Assembly (NCBI GenBank): GCA_001916965.1
Contig: MNTL01000075.1
Span: forward strand, 1-51,639
Direction: 5' to 3'
DNA from: Roseburia sp. CAG:10041_57
GTDB taxonomy: Bacteria; Bacillota; Clostridia; Lachnospirales; Lachnospiraceae
DNA: 51,639 nt
Made by a program: the position numbers and the translations under genes. Under the pieces are notes generated by a model. The model did no database searches, had not been told where the DNA came from, and saw nothing but the letters and a program-made list of their open reading frames with translations. Position 1 is the stretch's first letter; each line of letters opens with the position of its first letter. Below, one piece after another: positions 25,290 to 33,399 of this stretch.

Positions 25290-26822
25290 ATGAACATAAC
25301 AAAGAGAAGAATGTTCCCTGCACTTCTTACAATATTGTTATTCGCAACACTATTGGCAGGATGTGCAGGCAAGCAGTCAGATGCAGGACAAAATGATGCA
25401 TCACAGAAAGAGATTACCTGTGCAGCGGATCTGGAGGGGGCAAGAATCGGCGTACAGCTTGGAACAACTGGTGATATCTACGTATCGGACTATGAAGGCG
25501 ATGAAGCAGGAACCAAAATCGAGCGTTATAACAAGGGTGCAGATGCTATTCAGGCATTGAAACTCGGCAAGATTGACTGCGTAGTTATAGATGAGCAGCC
25601 CGGCTTACAGTTTGTGAAGCAGAACAGTAACATTCGTATTATTGATGAAGAATTTACACTGGAAGACTATGCCTTTTGCGTAGCCAAGGAAAATACAGAG
25701 CTGCTGGACAATATCAATGGTGCACTGGAGAAGTTAAAAGCTGATGGCACAATTGACAGTATTGTGAAAAATTATATCGGTACAGAGGAAGAAGTAGGGC
25801 AGTATCCATATGTCAGCAAGGAAGTAGAGAGAAATAACGGGACACTGATCATTGGAACCAATGCAGAGTTTCCACCCTATGAATATTATGACAACAATCA
25901 GGTAACGGGTATTGATATCGACATTATGCGTGCAATCAGTGATGAATTGGGTATGGATATCCAGGTAGAGGATATGGCTTTTGACTCTATTATTGCAGCA
26001 ATCACATCGGGCAAGGTCAATGTCGGTGCATCAGGCTTCACAGTAACGGAAGAACGTAAGAAGAACATTAACTTTACAGATACCTACATTACGACTAAAC
26101 AGGTCATTATTGTAAAGGGTGACAGCGATACACAGAAGGCAAGTATCGGGGAGAAATTCTACGATAACTTTATCAAAGACAGCCGTTATATGTATATTGT
26201 AAAGGGTCTTGGCAATACGCTTCTCATTACATTGCTGGCTGTTACGATTGGTATTATCCTTGGGTTCATTATCGCAATCATCAGAACAGGCTATGACAGG
26301 AATGGTGAACTGCCGATATTGAATGCCATTTGCAAGGTATATTTGACAGTTATGCGTGGTACGCCTGTTATGATTCAGTTGTTGATTATTTACTATGTCA
26401 TTCTGGCATCAGCAACGAATAAAATCATGGTTGCAGCTATCGCATTTGGTCTGAACTCCGCAGCATATGTTGCAGAAATTGTCCGTTCCGGTATCATGTC
26501 AGTGGACATTGGACAGTTCGAGGCAGGCAGAAGCTTAGGTCTGAATTATCAGCAGACTATGCAGTCTATCATTCTGCCACAGGCAATCAAGAATATACTT
26601 CCGGCATTGCTTAACGAAGTTATCAGCCTTTTGAAGGAGACTTCTATCAGTGGTTATATCGGTCTGATGGATCTGACAAAAGGTGGAGATATCATCAGAA
26701 GTAATACATACGAGGCATTCCTGCCACTGATTGCAGTTGCAATCATCTATCTGGCGTTAGTTATGCTGTTGAGTTTCCTGGCAGGCAAGCTGGAGAGGAG
26801 GTTACGGAACAATGAGCGATAA
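25290..26822 (+). CDS. Amino-acid ABC transporter: binding domain fused to permease, permuted order
   Basis: 510 residues. Lipoprotein signal with LAGC (C25). Then, unusually, the second lobe of an SBP_bac_3 binding domain comes first (42-127, LEGARIGVQLGTTGD) with the normal C-terminal helix region (128-165, LEKLKADGTIDSIVKNYIG), followed by a linker and then the first lobe (185-277, LIIGTNAEFPPYEYYDNN through FTDTYITTKQVIIVKGD). A HisM/GlnP-type permease follows (300-510) with the EAA-type motif (EIVRSGIMSVDIGQFEAGRS). The two halves add up to one full binding domain in circularly permuted order. It would import a polar amino acid; the substrate cannot be read. The ATP-binding gene overlaps its 3' end by 11 nt. 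Confidence 0.88.
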   Translation: MNITKRRMFPALLTILLFATLLAGCAGKQSDAGQNDASQKEITCAADLEGARIGVQLGTTGDIYVSDYEGDEAGTKIERYNKGADAIQALKLGKIDCVVIDEQPGLQFVKQNSNIRIIDEEFTLEDYAFCVAKENTELLDNINGALEKLKADGTIDSIVKNYIGTEEEVGQYPYVSKEVERNNGTLIIGTNAEFPPYEYYDNNQVTGIDIDIMRAISDELGMDIQVEDMAFDSIIAAITSGKVNVGASGFTVTEERKKNINFTDTYITTKQVIIVKGDSDTQKASIGEKFYDNFIKDSRYMYIVKGLGNTLLITLLAVTIGIILGFIIAIIRTGYDRNGELPILNAICKVYLTVMRGTPVMIQLLIIYYVILASATNKIMVAAIAFGLNSAAYVAEIVRSGIMSVDIGQFEAGRSLGLNYQQTMQSIILPQAIKNILPALLNEVISLLKETSISGYIGLMDLTKGGDIIRSNTYEAFLPLIAVAIIYLALVMLLSFLAGKLERRLRNNER

Positions 26823-27549
26823 TGTGATTCTGGAAGTAAAAGACTTACATAAATATTATGAGAAACAGGAAGTATTAAAAGGAATCAGCACCACAGTACG
26901 AAAGGGTGATGTCATTGCCATTATTGGACCGTCTGGGTGTGGTAAATCTACTTTCCTTCGTTCTTTGAATCTTCTTGAAGTACCGACTAAGGGACAGATT
27001 CTCTTTGAGGGAACAGATATAACGGATAAAAAGACAGACATTAACCAGATGCGCCGTAAGATAGGTATGGTATTTCAGCAGTTCAACCTGTTCCCTAATA
27101 TGACCATTCGTGAGAATATCATGTTGGCGCCTGTGAAGCTGAAACTGATGACCAAAGAACAGGCATCTGCCAAGGCAGAGGAGCTGCTTGCAAGGATTGG
27201 ATTGGCTGATAAGGCAGAGGCATACCCTGCACAGCTTTCCGGTGGTCAGAAGCAGCGTATCGCTATTGTGCGTTCACTGGCTATGAATCCTGATGTGATC
27301 CTGTTCGATGAACCAACCTCAGCTCTTGATCCGGAGATGGTTGGAGAGGTATTACAGGTAATGAAGGAGCTGGCAAGCACAGGGATGACGATGGTAGTTG
27401 TGACACATGAAATGGGATTTGCCAGAGAAGTTGCGAACCGTGTCATGTTTATCAACGAAGGTGTCATTGCAGAGGAAGGAACACCACAGGAGATCTTCAG
27501 TGCGCCCAAGAGTCAGAGATTACAGGAATTTTTATCCAGGGTGTTGTAA
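26812..27549 (+). CDS. glnQ: Amino-acid ABC transporter ATP-binding protein
   Basis: 245 residues, GlnQ/HisP type. Walker A GPSGCGKST (39-47), Q-loop QFNLFPNMT, signature LSGGQKQR, Walker B ILFDEPTSALDPE and H-loop VVTHEMGFA are all intact. It energises the fused binding/permease protein encoded immediately upstream with an 11-nt overlap. The symbol is by family only; substrate is unknown. A hairpin terminator follows at 27581. Confidence 0.92.
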   Translation: MSDNVILEVKDLHKYYEKQEVLKGISTTVRKGDVIAIIGPSGCGKSTFLRSLNLLEVPTKGQILFEGTDITDKKTDINQMRRKIGMVFQQFNLFPNMTIRENIMLAPVKLKLMTKEQASAKAEELLARIGLADKAEAYPAQLSGGQKQRIAIVRSLAMNPDVILFDEPTSALDPEMVGEVLQVMKELASTGMTMVVVTHEMGFAREVANRVMFINEGVIAEEGTPQEIFSAPKSQRLQEFLSRVL

Positions 27550-27580
27550 TGATATATTTTCCGGTGAAATATACAGGATT

Positions 27581-27617
27581 AAAAGAACGTGGTGTAAAGG
27601 GCTGCGTTCTTTTGATT
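27581..27617 (+). terminator. Intrinsic terminator after the ABC operon
   Basis: 9-bp stem AAAAGAACG/CGTTCTTTT with a 15-nt loop, followed by GATTTTG. Arms at 27581-27589 and 27605-27613. Confidence 0.7.
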
Positions 27618-27690
27618 TTGTGGTACTAAATGTCATTGTATATCTAAAAGCTATCTCAGAATACTTTATTTAGAAGACACGGAGAGGGTA

Positions 27691-28426
27691 ATGATGAAAA
27701 AAGTTGTTGCATATTAGCCGCAGTGATTGTGATAGTCTGTGCAGTTTGTTTTGGAAGATGGGGGCAGGAAAATTCTGATCTTTCTTTTCAGTTTGAGAAA
27801 ACGGTTTATACGTATAAAGATGAATATTGCAGCGTGGAAGATCTTGTATATCTGCAGATGGTGGGAAGCAGGAATAAGGAAAAGGAAAGAAAAATCAATC
27901 AACTGCTTGAAGACGATAGAAAAAAAGTGTTGGAACTGGCAATTCCTGATCCTGATGAGGAGCTGCCTTTTCACTTGCTGTATGTTCTGAAAAAAATAAA
28001 AATTTGGTTTAGCAGTAGATGTAGAGACATTGAAATTTATAATTTGTGGTGATGTATTAATTATGGAAAAAATGGTTCGTATTTTAAATTAGAACGTGTT
28101 GGACAAGTTCAGATGTCAGATGGATTCGAAGGATAGCATGTCAGTTGGATTTTTACATAAGCGTCATTATGTTGTCAGGATGTCAGGCATCGGAAAAATG
28201 CTGCGGTTATTGATGATAAAGATGAGAATGTTATACAGGTTTGTGAAACAGAATATGTAGCTGAATGCTTACGCCAGAAGAGGATATGAATGGAGACGGA
28301 TTAAAAGATATAAAAGTAGGTACTACATTCGCACAAGAGGAGACGGAACCTATGTCTGAAGCATTTCTCTATCAGGAAGAAAGTGGGCTGTTTTATCTTG
28401 AATCATACAGGGCACTTGTAGACTAG
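27691..28426 (+). pseudogene. Frameshifted exported-protein gene
   Basis: Start with GGAGAGGG just upstream, but the frame closes after 8 codons at TAG. Adding one A to the A6 run at 27697 would restore a signal-peptide-like start (KKSCCILAAVIVIVCAVCFG). A reading frame then runs from about 27702 to 28052 (FEKTVYTYKDEYCSVEDLVY, then ERKINQLLEDDRKK), shifts near the A-rich 27990-28010 (to VDVETLKFIICGD), again near 28070 (to NGSYFKLERVGQV), and ends in a plausible tail with DMNGDGLKDIKVGTT and LFYLESYRALVD before TAG at 28424-28426. At least three frame changes, mostly in A runs. It is an exported or lipoprotein-like relative of the genes that follow. This accounts for the gap 27550-28471. Confidence 0.72.
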
Positions 28427-28471
28427 ACAGGTAGTGCTGACAGATTAGCAGTATGGGAGGGATAGATAATA

Positions 28472-29884
28472 ATGAAAAAAATTATTTCATGCATCAGTAT
28501 ATCAGTACTGTTATTGGGACTTGCGTGGAGCTGTGAGAAAGCGGAAACCTTAGATTTTGAAAGAAGCAGACAGTCGGAAGAAAAGATTGAAACAAAGGAA
28601 AGCAGAGCAGGAGAAAACAAAACAAATCATACAAACGAACAGGACAGCAGAAACCTATGTGAGTCGGTAAAGAAAGTTGATTTCTCATCAAAAGAATATC
28701 CGATTAATTGGGAGATTTATACAGATCAGGTGGAACAGGAATATAAAGAGAACTTTTATAGGATTATTACAAATCAGATAACATTGGAGTATGGGGAAGA
28801 AGAGGCTGTCTATTTTCGGGATCATCTACGAGGGATAGCGGATTTAGATGACATGGAGTTTATAGAACAATTTGTAAAAAAAGCGAGATATCGTTTTATT
28901 GATTGTGATGGGGATGGACTTCCAGAATTGCTAATGGACATTGGAATAAATGGTTTCTGCATATTAAAGTATCTTATGGAAGAACAAAAAGTAGAGGTTT
29001 ATCACTGGCTGGACGAATATGAAGAATTTCTTGGTTCGGATCAGATAGGGTATTGTAATTCTACAAGTGCAAATAATACCCGATATGGATATAAAACATT
29101 GAATAGGACAGGAGAAGTGGAAAATGAAATTTATTTTACTGTTTATTATGGTGAGACTGGAATAGAATATGAGATTTTTATATTCGGAGATGAAAGTATG
29201 AGCGGGCATTTGAATCAGGAACAATGGGATGAAGTGACCAAAGACTTTTTTACAATGCTTGACCAACCTGTTACTATGGTAACGTATGAGGAGGCTTTCG
29301 GGAAAAATTTTATTGGAACAGAAGCGCTGCATGGGAATACTGATGAGGCAATGAGGGCATATGATGAGTTTTTGTCAGGAGAGAGAGCGTTGGAAAATTC
29401 TGGTGGAAGTACGATAGTAGATATGGATGATGGAAGTATGAAGTATCTGACGTGTGACATAAATGGAGATCATATACCGGAGTTACATATTCAGACATCG
29501 GGAGATTATTATATTCTTGCATATCAAAATAGTGTGCTGTTTGTTTTGTTTCATGAACAGGTGGAAGAAGCATTAAAATGTTATGGTGTTTGTAAAAATG
29601 GCGAGATTGTGTATAGATATACGAAAGAAAATAAGGAAAGTTATTCCTTTTATAAATTTGAGTTTTCTGGAAATGCGTTTAAAACAATTGGATTTTACAG
29701 GAATGACAGTAATGGAAATGGTGTATATGATGAGAATGATGAGTATGAATGTAATGAAGATATTTGCACGTTTGAGCAGTGGATTAGCAGTGCAGAAGGA
29801 TATTTCAGTATCAATAAAAATGGGGATGTGCAGATTTTGGATATGATGGAATGGAAAGATTACGATGAATCAAGGAAAAGGTAG
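28472..29884 (+). CDS. Exported lipoprotein-like protein, two-domain, calcium-loop motifs
   Basis: 470 residues. N-terminal export signal MKKIISCISISVLLLGLAWS ending at C21; the lipobox-like AWSC is not canonical. A polar linker follows to about 70, then two domains (about 75-290 and 305-470). EF-hand/dockerin-like loops occur in both: DCDGDGLPELL in the first, DINGDHIPELHI and DSNGNGVYDENDEYE in the second. The second domain is clearly homologous to the complete 214-residue product at 30987. I do not recognise a named family. The next gene overlaps its 3' end by 20 nt. It is one of four paralogous genes sharing nearly identical signal sequences. Confidence 0.8.
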   Translation: MKKIISCISISVLLLGLAWSCEKAETLDFERSRQSEEKIETKESRAGENKTNHTNEQDSRNLCESVKKVDFSSKEYPINWEIYTDQVEQEYKENFYRIITNQITLEYGEEEAVYFRDHLRGIADLDDMEFIEQFVKKARYRFIDCDGDGLPELLMDIGINGFCILKYLMEEQKVEVYHWLDEYEEFLGSDQIGYCNSTSANNTRYGYKTLNRTGEVENEIYFTVYYGETGIEYEIFIFGDESMSGHLNQEQWDEVTKDFFTMLDQPVTMVTYEEAFGKNFIGTEALHGNTDEAMRAYDEFLSGERALENSGGSTIVDMDDGSMKYLTCDINGDHIPELHIQTSGDYYILAYQNSVLFVLFHEQVEEALKCYGVCKNGEIVYRYTKENKESYSFYKFEFSGNAFKTIGFYRNDSNGNGVYDENDEYECNEDICTFEQWISSAEGYFSINKNGDVQILDMMEWKDYDESRKR

Positions 29885-30806
29885 GAAAAAGTATGTTTGT
29901 GGAATAGCGGGTATTTTGATCGTAAGTTTAATTGCTTTTTATGTAGTCTTAAACGGTACGGAGAACAATCAGACTTCACAAGTGAAGAATGAGATATACA
30001 CTCTTGAAAGGGAAGGTTTTGAAATGACAGAGGAAGAAGCGGCAAAGGCTGTTTTTGATTACATGTATTCAGATTGTGACTATGATTATGACGCAAAGGT
30101 TATTTCTACTATGCTGCAGGGACAAATGGTATATTTATACCAAACGCAGGAAAAAAGTGACTTGCAGTATGAAATGTTACAGAGCAAAGATAGGACAGAA
30201 GATGGGCAATATTATGTCTTTGCACACGATACACGTTATGAAACAGATGCCCTTTCGCAGGGCTTCTATGATGAATATCACACGGATTACGCAGTTAATA
30301 GGAAGACAGGCGAAGTTCTTCGGGAGTCTCAATGGATAGAGACTGATGCAGGTTATAAATTGCTTTATAGTGAAGCATATGAAAAGGCGGTTAATCAGTT
30401 ATATTTTAATGAGGATGTTTCAGATGGAAAGATGCCAGAGGAACAAGCTGCAAGAGTTCTTTTTTATTATATATATTCAGATGAGGGTTTTGATTATGAT
30501 TTGATGGTTGTAAGAACATATAAACAGGAACAGTCGGTATATGTATATCAGCTTCCAGAAGATCAGACGTTCCCCTGTGTAAGAAATTTTTCATGTAAAG
30601 GTATGACGGAAGATAAGAAATACTATATTTTTGCAGATTATACAGACTATTATACTCATGGTTATGAACCTGTTTTTACTCATTATCAGTATCTTACAAG
30701 TTATGTTGTTAACAGGGAGACGGGCGAAGTGCTTCGGGAACGGGAATGGAGTGATATAGAGTGTGAGTGGTTGTATAATGAAGAGTATAAAAAAGCAGTT
30801 AAATAG
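29865..30806 (+). CDS. Membrane-anchored protein with internal duplication
   Basis: 313 residues. An N-terminal basic segment and one transmembrane helix (about 10-29, ending YVVLNG) are followed by two homologous units of about 130 residues. Each has EE(A/Q)A(A)(K/R)V F(D/Y)Y(M/I)YSD, a central YVF/YIF strand, and an ending VNR(K/E)TGEVLRE(S/R)(Q/E)W. The juxtamembrane NNQTSQVKNEIYTLERE recurs in the protein at 31742. Function unknown; no catalytic motif seen. It starts 20 nt inside the previous gene and so may be translationally coupled. Confidence 0.75.
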   Translation: MNQGKGRKKYVCGIAGILIVSLIAFYVVLNGTENNQTSQVKNEIYTLEREGFEMTEEEAAKAVFDYMYSDCDYDYDAKVISTMLQGQMVYLYQTQEKSDLQYEMLQSKDRTEDGQYYVFAHDTRYETDALSQGFYDEYHTDYAVNRKTGEVLRESQWIETDAGYKLLYSEAYEKAVNQLYFNEDVSDGKMPEEQAARVLFYYIYSDEGFDYDLMVVRTYKQEQSVYVYQLPEDQTFPCVRNFSCKGMTEDKKYYIFADYTDYYTHGYEPVFTHYQYLTSYVVNRETGEVLREREWSDIECEWLYNEEYKKAVK

Positions 30807-30848
30807 TGGAAAACATTTTATGCAATCCTGTTGTATGGTGATATATAA

Positions 30849-30923
30849 GAGGATGGCGAGGTTACAGCTTTTTATAACCGTGATGATGTGGACAAACTTT
30901 ATATCAGCCAGGTGGATACATAA
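30849..30923 (+). pseudogene. Remnant of a paralogous protein
   Basis: 24 codons, bounded by an upstream in-frame stop, reading EDGEVTAFYNRDDVDKLYIS plus QVDT before TAA. It has the acidic, aromatic style of the neighbouring proteins and no start codon or ribosome site, so it is likely the end of a deleted gene. Confidence 0.45.
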
Positions 30924-30966
30924 TAAAGTATGCAGACGAAAATGAAAAAGCAAAATGAACTGATCA

Positions 30967-31052
30967 GTTAAAAGAATGAGGAGAAGATGAATAAAAAAAT
31001 AATTTCATGTATTAGTGTATTAGCACTGCTATTTGGACTTGTGTGGAGTTGT
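30967..31052 (+). repeat. Duplicated leader and signal-peptide segment, copy 1
   Basis: This 86-nt stretch, covering 20 nt upstream of the start, the start codon and the signal peptide of the gene at 30987, recurs at 31722-31807 before the gene at 31742 with only about ten differences. Coding regions beyond it are unrelated, so the module rather than the whole gene was duplicated or exchanged. Confidence 0.8.
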
Positions 31053-31631
31053 ATGAAAACAGATGACAAAAAAAGACAGAGTGTGACAGAGCAGGCGATG
31101 CTGGCATATCAGGAATTTTTAGAGGGAAAAATAAGTGTAGACGGAATAGATATTGATAGTATTACGGTGCCCACGGGAGAGCTAGGTAGGCATTATGAGA
31201 CTAAATATGCTTTTTTTGATTGTGATAGGAATGGAGTGCCGGAATTGCATGTGAATTCTGCTAGGTATTATTATATATTTCAATATAAAGATAAGAATGT
31301 TTGGGTGTATAAAAATTTGTCACCGTATCCATATTATTACGCATTACAGAATGGAGCGTTTATTAGTCACCGGATGGGAGCAGGACCTTTATCAGATGAG
31401 TATAAGTATTCTATTTTTGATACATTTGGTAATGAAATTTTTAGTATTGGATTTACCAAATACGATGAAAATGGTAATGGAACATATGATGAAGATGATG
31501 AATATATATTTGACGATGTAATAGTCACAAAGGATGAGTGGGAAAAACTGACAAGAAAATATTTGTATAAAGATGAAGACGGAATTGATCAAATAAAAAA
31601 TGAAATTTCGTGGTTGAAGATGGAATTTTGA
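30987..31631 (+). CDS. Exported lipoprotein-like protein with calcium-loop motif
   Basis: 214 residues. Signal sequence MNKKIISCISVLALLFGLVW ending SC (C22), then a single domain of about 170 residues equivalent to the second half of the protein at 28472: TEQAMLAYQEFLEG, DCDRNGVPELHV (EF-hand-like loop), the YYYIFQY strand, a central SIFDTFGNEIFSIGF, and YDENGNGTYDEDDEYIFDD. It would be anchored outside the membrane if the atypical AWSC/VWSC lipobox is processed. Function unknown. GAGGAG precedes the start. Confidence 0.78.
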   Translation: MNKKIISCISVLALLFGLVWSCMKTDDKKRQSVTEQAMLAYQEFLEGKISVDGIDIDSITVPTGELGRHYETKYAFFDCDRNGVPELHVNSARYYYIFQYKDKNVWVYKNLSPYPYYYALQNGAFISHRMGAGPLSDEYKYSIFDTFGNEIFSIGFTKYDENGNGTYDEDDEYIFDDVIVTKDEWEKLTRKYLYKDEDGIDQIKNEISWLKMEF

Positions 31632-31647
31632 AGTGTACAAAGAGTGA

Positions 31648-31713
31648 GAACAGATTAAACTTGAGGATATTGGAATAGAATTGCAGGAAAAGGCACTTGA
31701 TTTTTTAGAATAA
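31648..31713 (+). pseudogene. C-terminal remnant of an adjacent paralogue
   Basis: 21 codons without start, preceded by an in-frame stop, reading EQIKLEDIGIELQEKALDFL plus Glu before TAA. It lies in the spacer between two paralogues and is likely leftover sequence from a recombination or deletion event. Confidence 0.4.
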
Positions 31714-31721
31714 GTTGATCC

Positions 31722-31807
31722 GTTAAAAGAATGAGGAGAAGATGAATAAAAAAATTATTTCATGCGTCAGTATATTAGTACTGTTATTGGGACTTGCGTG
31801 GAGCTGT
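31722..31807 (+). repeat. Duplicated leader and signal-peptide segment, copy 2
   Basis: Counterpart of 30967-31052: same ribosome site (GAGGAG), same start and nearly the same signal peptide (MNKKIISCVSILVLLLGLAW), in front of a different coding domain. Confidence 0.8.
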
Positions 31808-32542
31808 GCGATAAGAAAGACCAGCACAACTAAAAATGGTTCGTATTATGAGAATAACCAGACTTTACAAGTAAAGAATGAGGTATACACGCTTGAAAGG
31901 GAAAGAAATGAAGCTAATATATACAATGTAACGATAAATTATCCGCAATTGGAAGGTAGTCTTGGACCAAACAAAGACATAAATAAAGCAAACTCACTTT
32001 TAAAAGATGCAGCATTTTCTATGTATGCGAAAACATATGTGGAAGCAGCTGCGCAGTTGGAAGAGGAGGTGCAGGATGCACATGCCTATGCAGGAGATGT
32101 AATTAATTATGATATTCTGCAGTTGGATAATGATTACATAAGCTTGGTATTTTCTATAGATTCGTGTGTAGGAGGACCGTCTTATACGCATCAATATCCG
32201 GTTACTATAGACATAGAAAAAGGGGAATACATTTACTTTAGTGATTTTGCAGATATTGATGTTGTACAGCAAATGCTGCAGTCGGGAAATTTTGAAGTAT
32301 ATGCGGGAACTTATAGTGAATTTAGTGATGAAGATGCGCATGATTCAGATGTAATTAATTTGTTTGCGAAAACGTTTCGGAAACAGGTTAGTGCAGGTAC
32401 GACAGGAGAAGGTTTTGACCGTTTCAGCAGTCAGAATATTGGATTAGATCAACAGTATTTATATATTTATTTTCCCTTTGAAAATGGAATATCTTTTCAT
32501 GGATACTATATTTTAGGTATTCCCAGAAATCAATTAGATTAA
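31742..32542 (+). CDS. Exported DUF4163/DUF3298-like lipoprotein
   Basis: 266 residues. Signal sequence nearly identical to those at 28472 and 30987, ending AWSC (C22). Then comes the module NNQTLQVKNEVYTLERER, shared with the membrane protein at 29865, followed by a domain with VTINYPQLEGSLG, YDILQLDNDYISLVFSIDSC and GPSYTHQYPVTIDIEKGEYI. That pattern matches the DUF4163/DUF3298 folds seen in RsiV and PdaC, which are extracytoplasmic; no enzymatic activity can be assigned. It carries the same signal and linker modules as its neighbours but a distinct output domain. Confidence 0.8.
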   Translation: MNKKIISCVSILVLLLGLAWSCAIRKTSTTKNGSYYENNQTLQVKNEVYTLERERNEANIYNVTINYPQLEGSLGPNKDINKANSLLKDAAFSMYAKTYVEAAAQLEEEVQDAHAYAGDVINYDILQLDNDYISLVFSIDSCVGGPSYTHQYPVTIDIEKGEYIYFSDFADIDVVQQMLQSGNFEVYAGTYSEFSDEDAHDSDVINLFAKTFRKQVSAGTTGEGFDRFSSQNIGLDQQYLYIYFPFENGISFHGYYILGIPRNQLD

Positions 32543-32636
32543 GTATTTATTTGGGGCTGAGTTCTGCATGGTGGTTTTGCTAGTGTAAATGAAAAAAAGT
32601 ATACAGAAAATTATATAAATGAGGAGGAAGATATTT

Positions 32637-33335
32637 ATGAAAAGAACACAAATGAGAGATACAATAAAAGATATAAAATATTTTAACACATTTATAAATG
32701 AAGAACAGGCGAGGGTCAAAAAATTTTCTGACAAATTAAAAAATGGAGAAGTGAAAGAGGATAGGATATTTCCAGTAAAATCTAAAATGCATGACCTGAA
32801 ACTTGGAATATTGATAGCCGGATATTCTAAGGGCGATGAGCTGTCTATACTGGAAAAGGAATATCAGGGGCTGATAGATGACTGGGAGGAAGTCTGGGAA
32901 CCGGAATATTATAATAAAAATCTAAAGATGATTTCTTTGGGAATTTTATTTCAGGCAGATAGTGCATTTGCCCAAAAAGTAAAAAATATGTTAAAAAGCT
33001 CAAACATAAATGACTGGCTGTATGATTTTTTATTAGATTCATGGGACGGAGAACAAACAGAAGCAAGTAAAGAAATGCTTTTCCCAAATAATTTTTCTAT
33101 ATTACAGAAGGTAGTATTTCAGGGGAATAAAACAGAATTATTGAAAAAGTATTTGAAGAATGACTGGTACAACAAAGACTGTGGCTGTTATGAAGCGCAT
33201 AAAAGCAGACAGAATATATATTATGGTTATTGGAGCTTTGAAGCTGGAGCAGTTGCTAAAATATTGCAGCTTGATGACAAGGATTTAAGAAACGAACCTT
33301 ATTATCCATATGATATGGTTCATTATAAAGATTGA
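32637..33335 (+). CDS. PoNi-like immunity protein (DUF1910/DUF1911)
   Basis: 232 residues, cytoplasmic, helical. The C-terminal YYGYWSFEAGAVAKILQLDD, followed by LRNEPYYPYDM, is characteristic of the PoNe-immunity (DUF1911) domain; the N-terminal half fits DUF1910. Such proteins neutralise PoNe-type DNase toxins of polymorphic toxin systems. No toxin with a PoNe domain is in the window, so this looks like an orphan immunity gene, as commonly kept for defence against neighbours. AGGAGG lies 9 nt before the ATG at 32637; an upstream ATG at 32619 is less likely. It ends in a bidirectional terminator. Confidence 0.85.
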   Translation: MKRTQMRDTIKDIKYFNTFINEEQARVKKFSDKLKNGEVKEDRIFPVKSKMHDLKLGILIAGYSKGDELSILEKEYQGLIDDWEEVWEPEYYNKNLKMISLGILFQADSAFAQKVKNMLKSSNINDWLYDFLLDSWDGEQTEASKEMLFPNNFSILQKVVFQGNKTELLKKYLKNDWYNKDCGCYEAHKSRQNIYYGYWSFEAGAVAKILQLDDKDLRNEPYYPYDMVHYKD

Positions 33336-33350
33336 CCTGTGTATAATATA

Positions 33351-33394
33351 ATGCCGATATATAGCCCTTGTGGAAACTATATATCGGCATTTTT
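33351..33394. terminator. Bidirectional terminator
   Basis: Perfect 14-bp stem (ATGCCGATATATAG and complement) with a 12-nt loop, followed by TTTTATG. It lies between the immunity gene and the convergent GH31 gene. Confidence 0.85.
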
Positions 33395-33399
33395 ATGAA

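Noticed and set aside
27739..27990. Second frame within the broken exported-protein gene as a separate gene
   Set aside because: It overlaps the better frame and has no ribosome site; explained by the frameshifted pseudogene.
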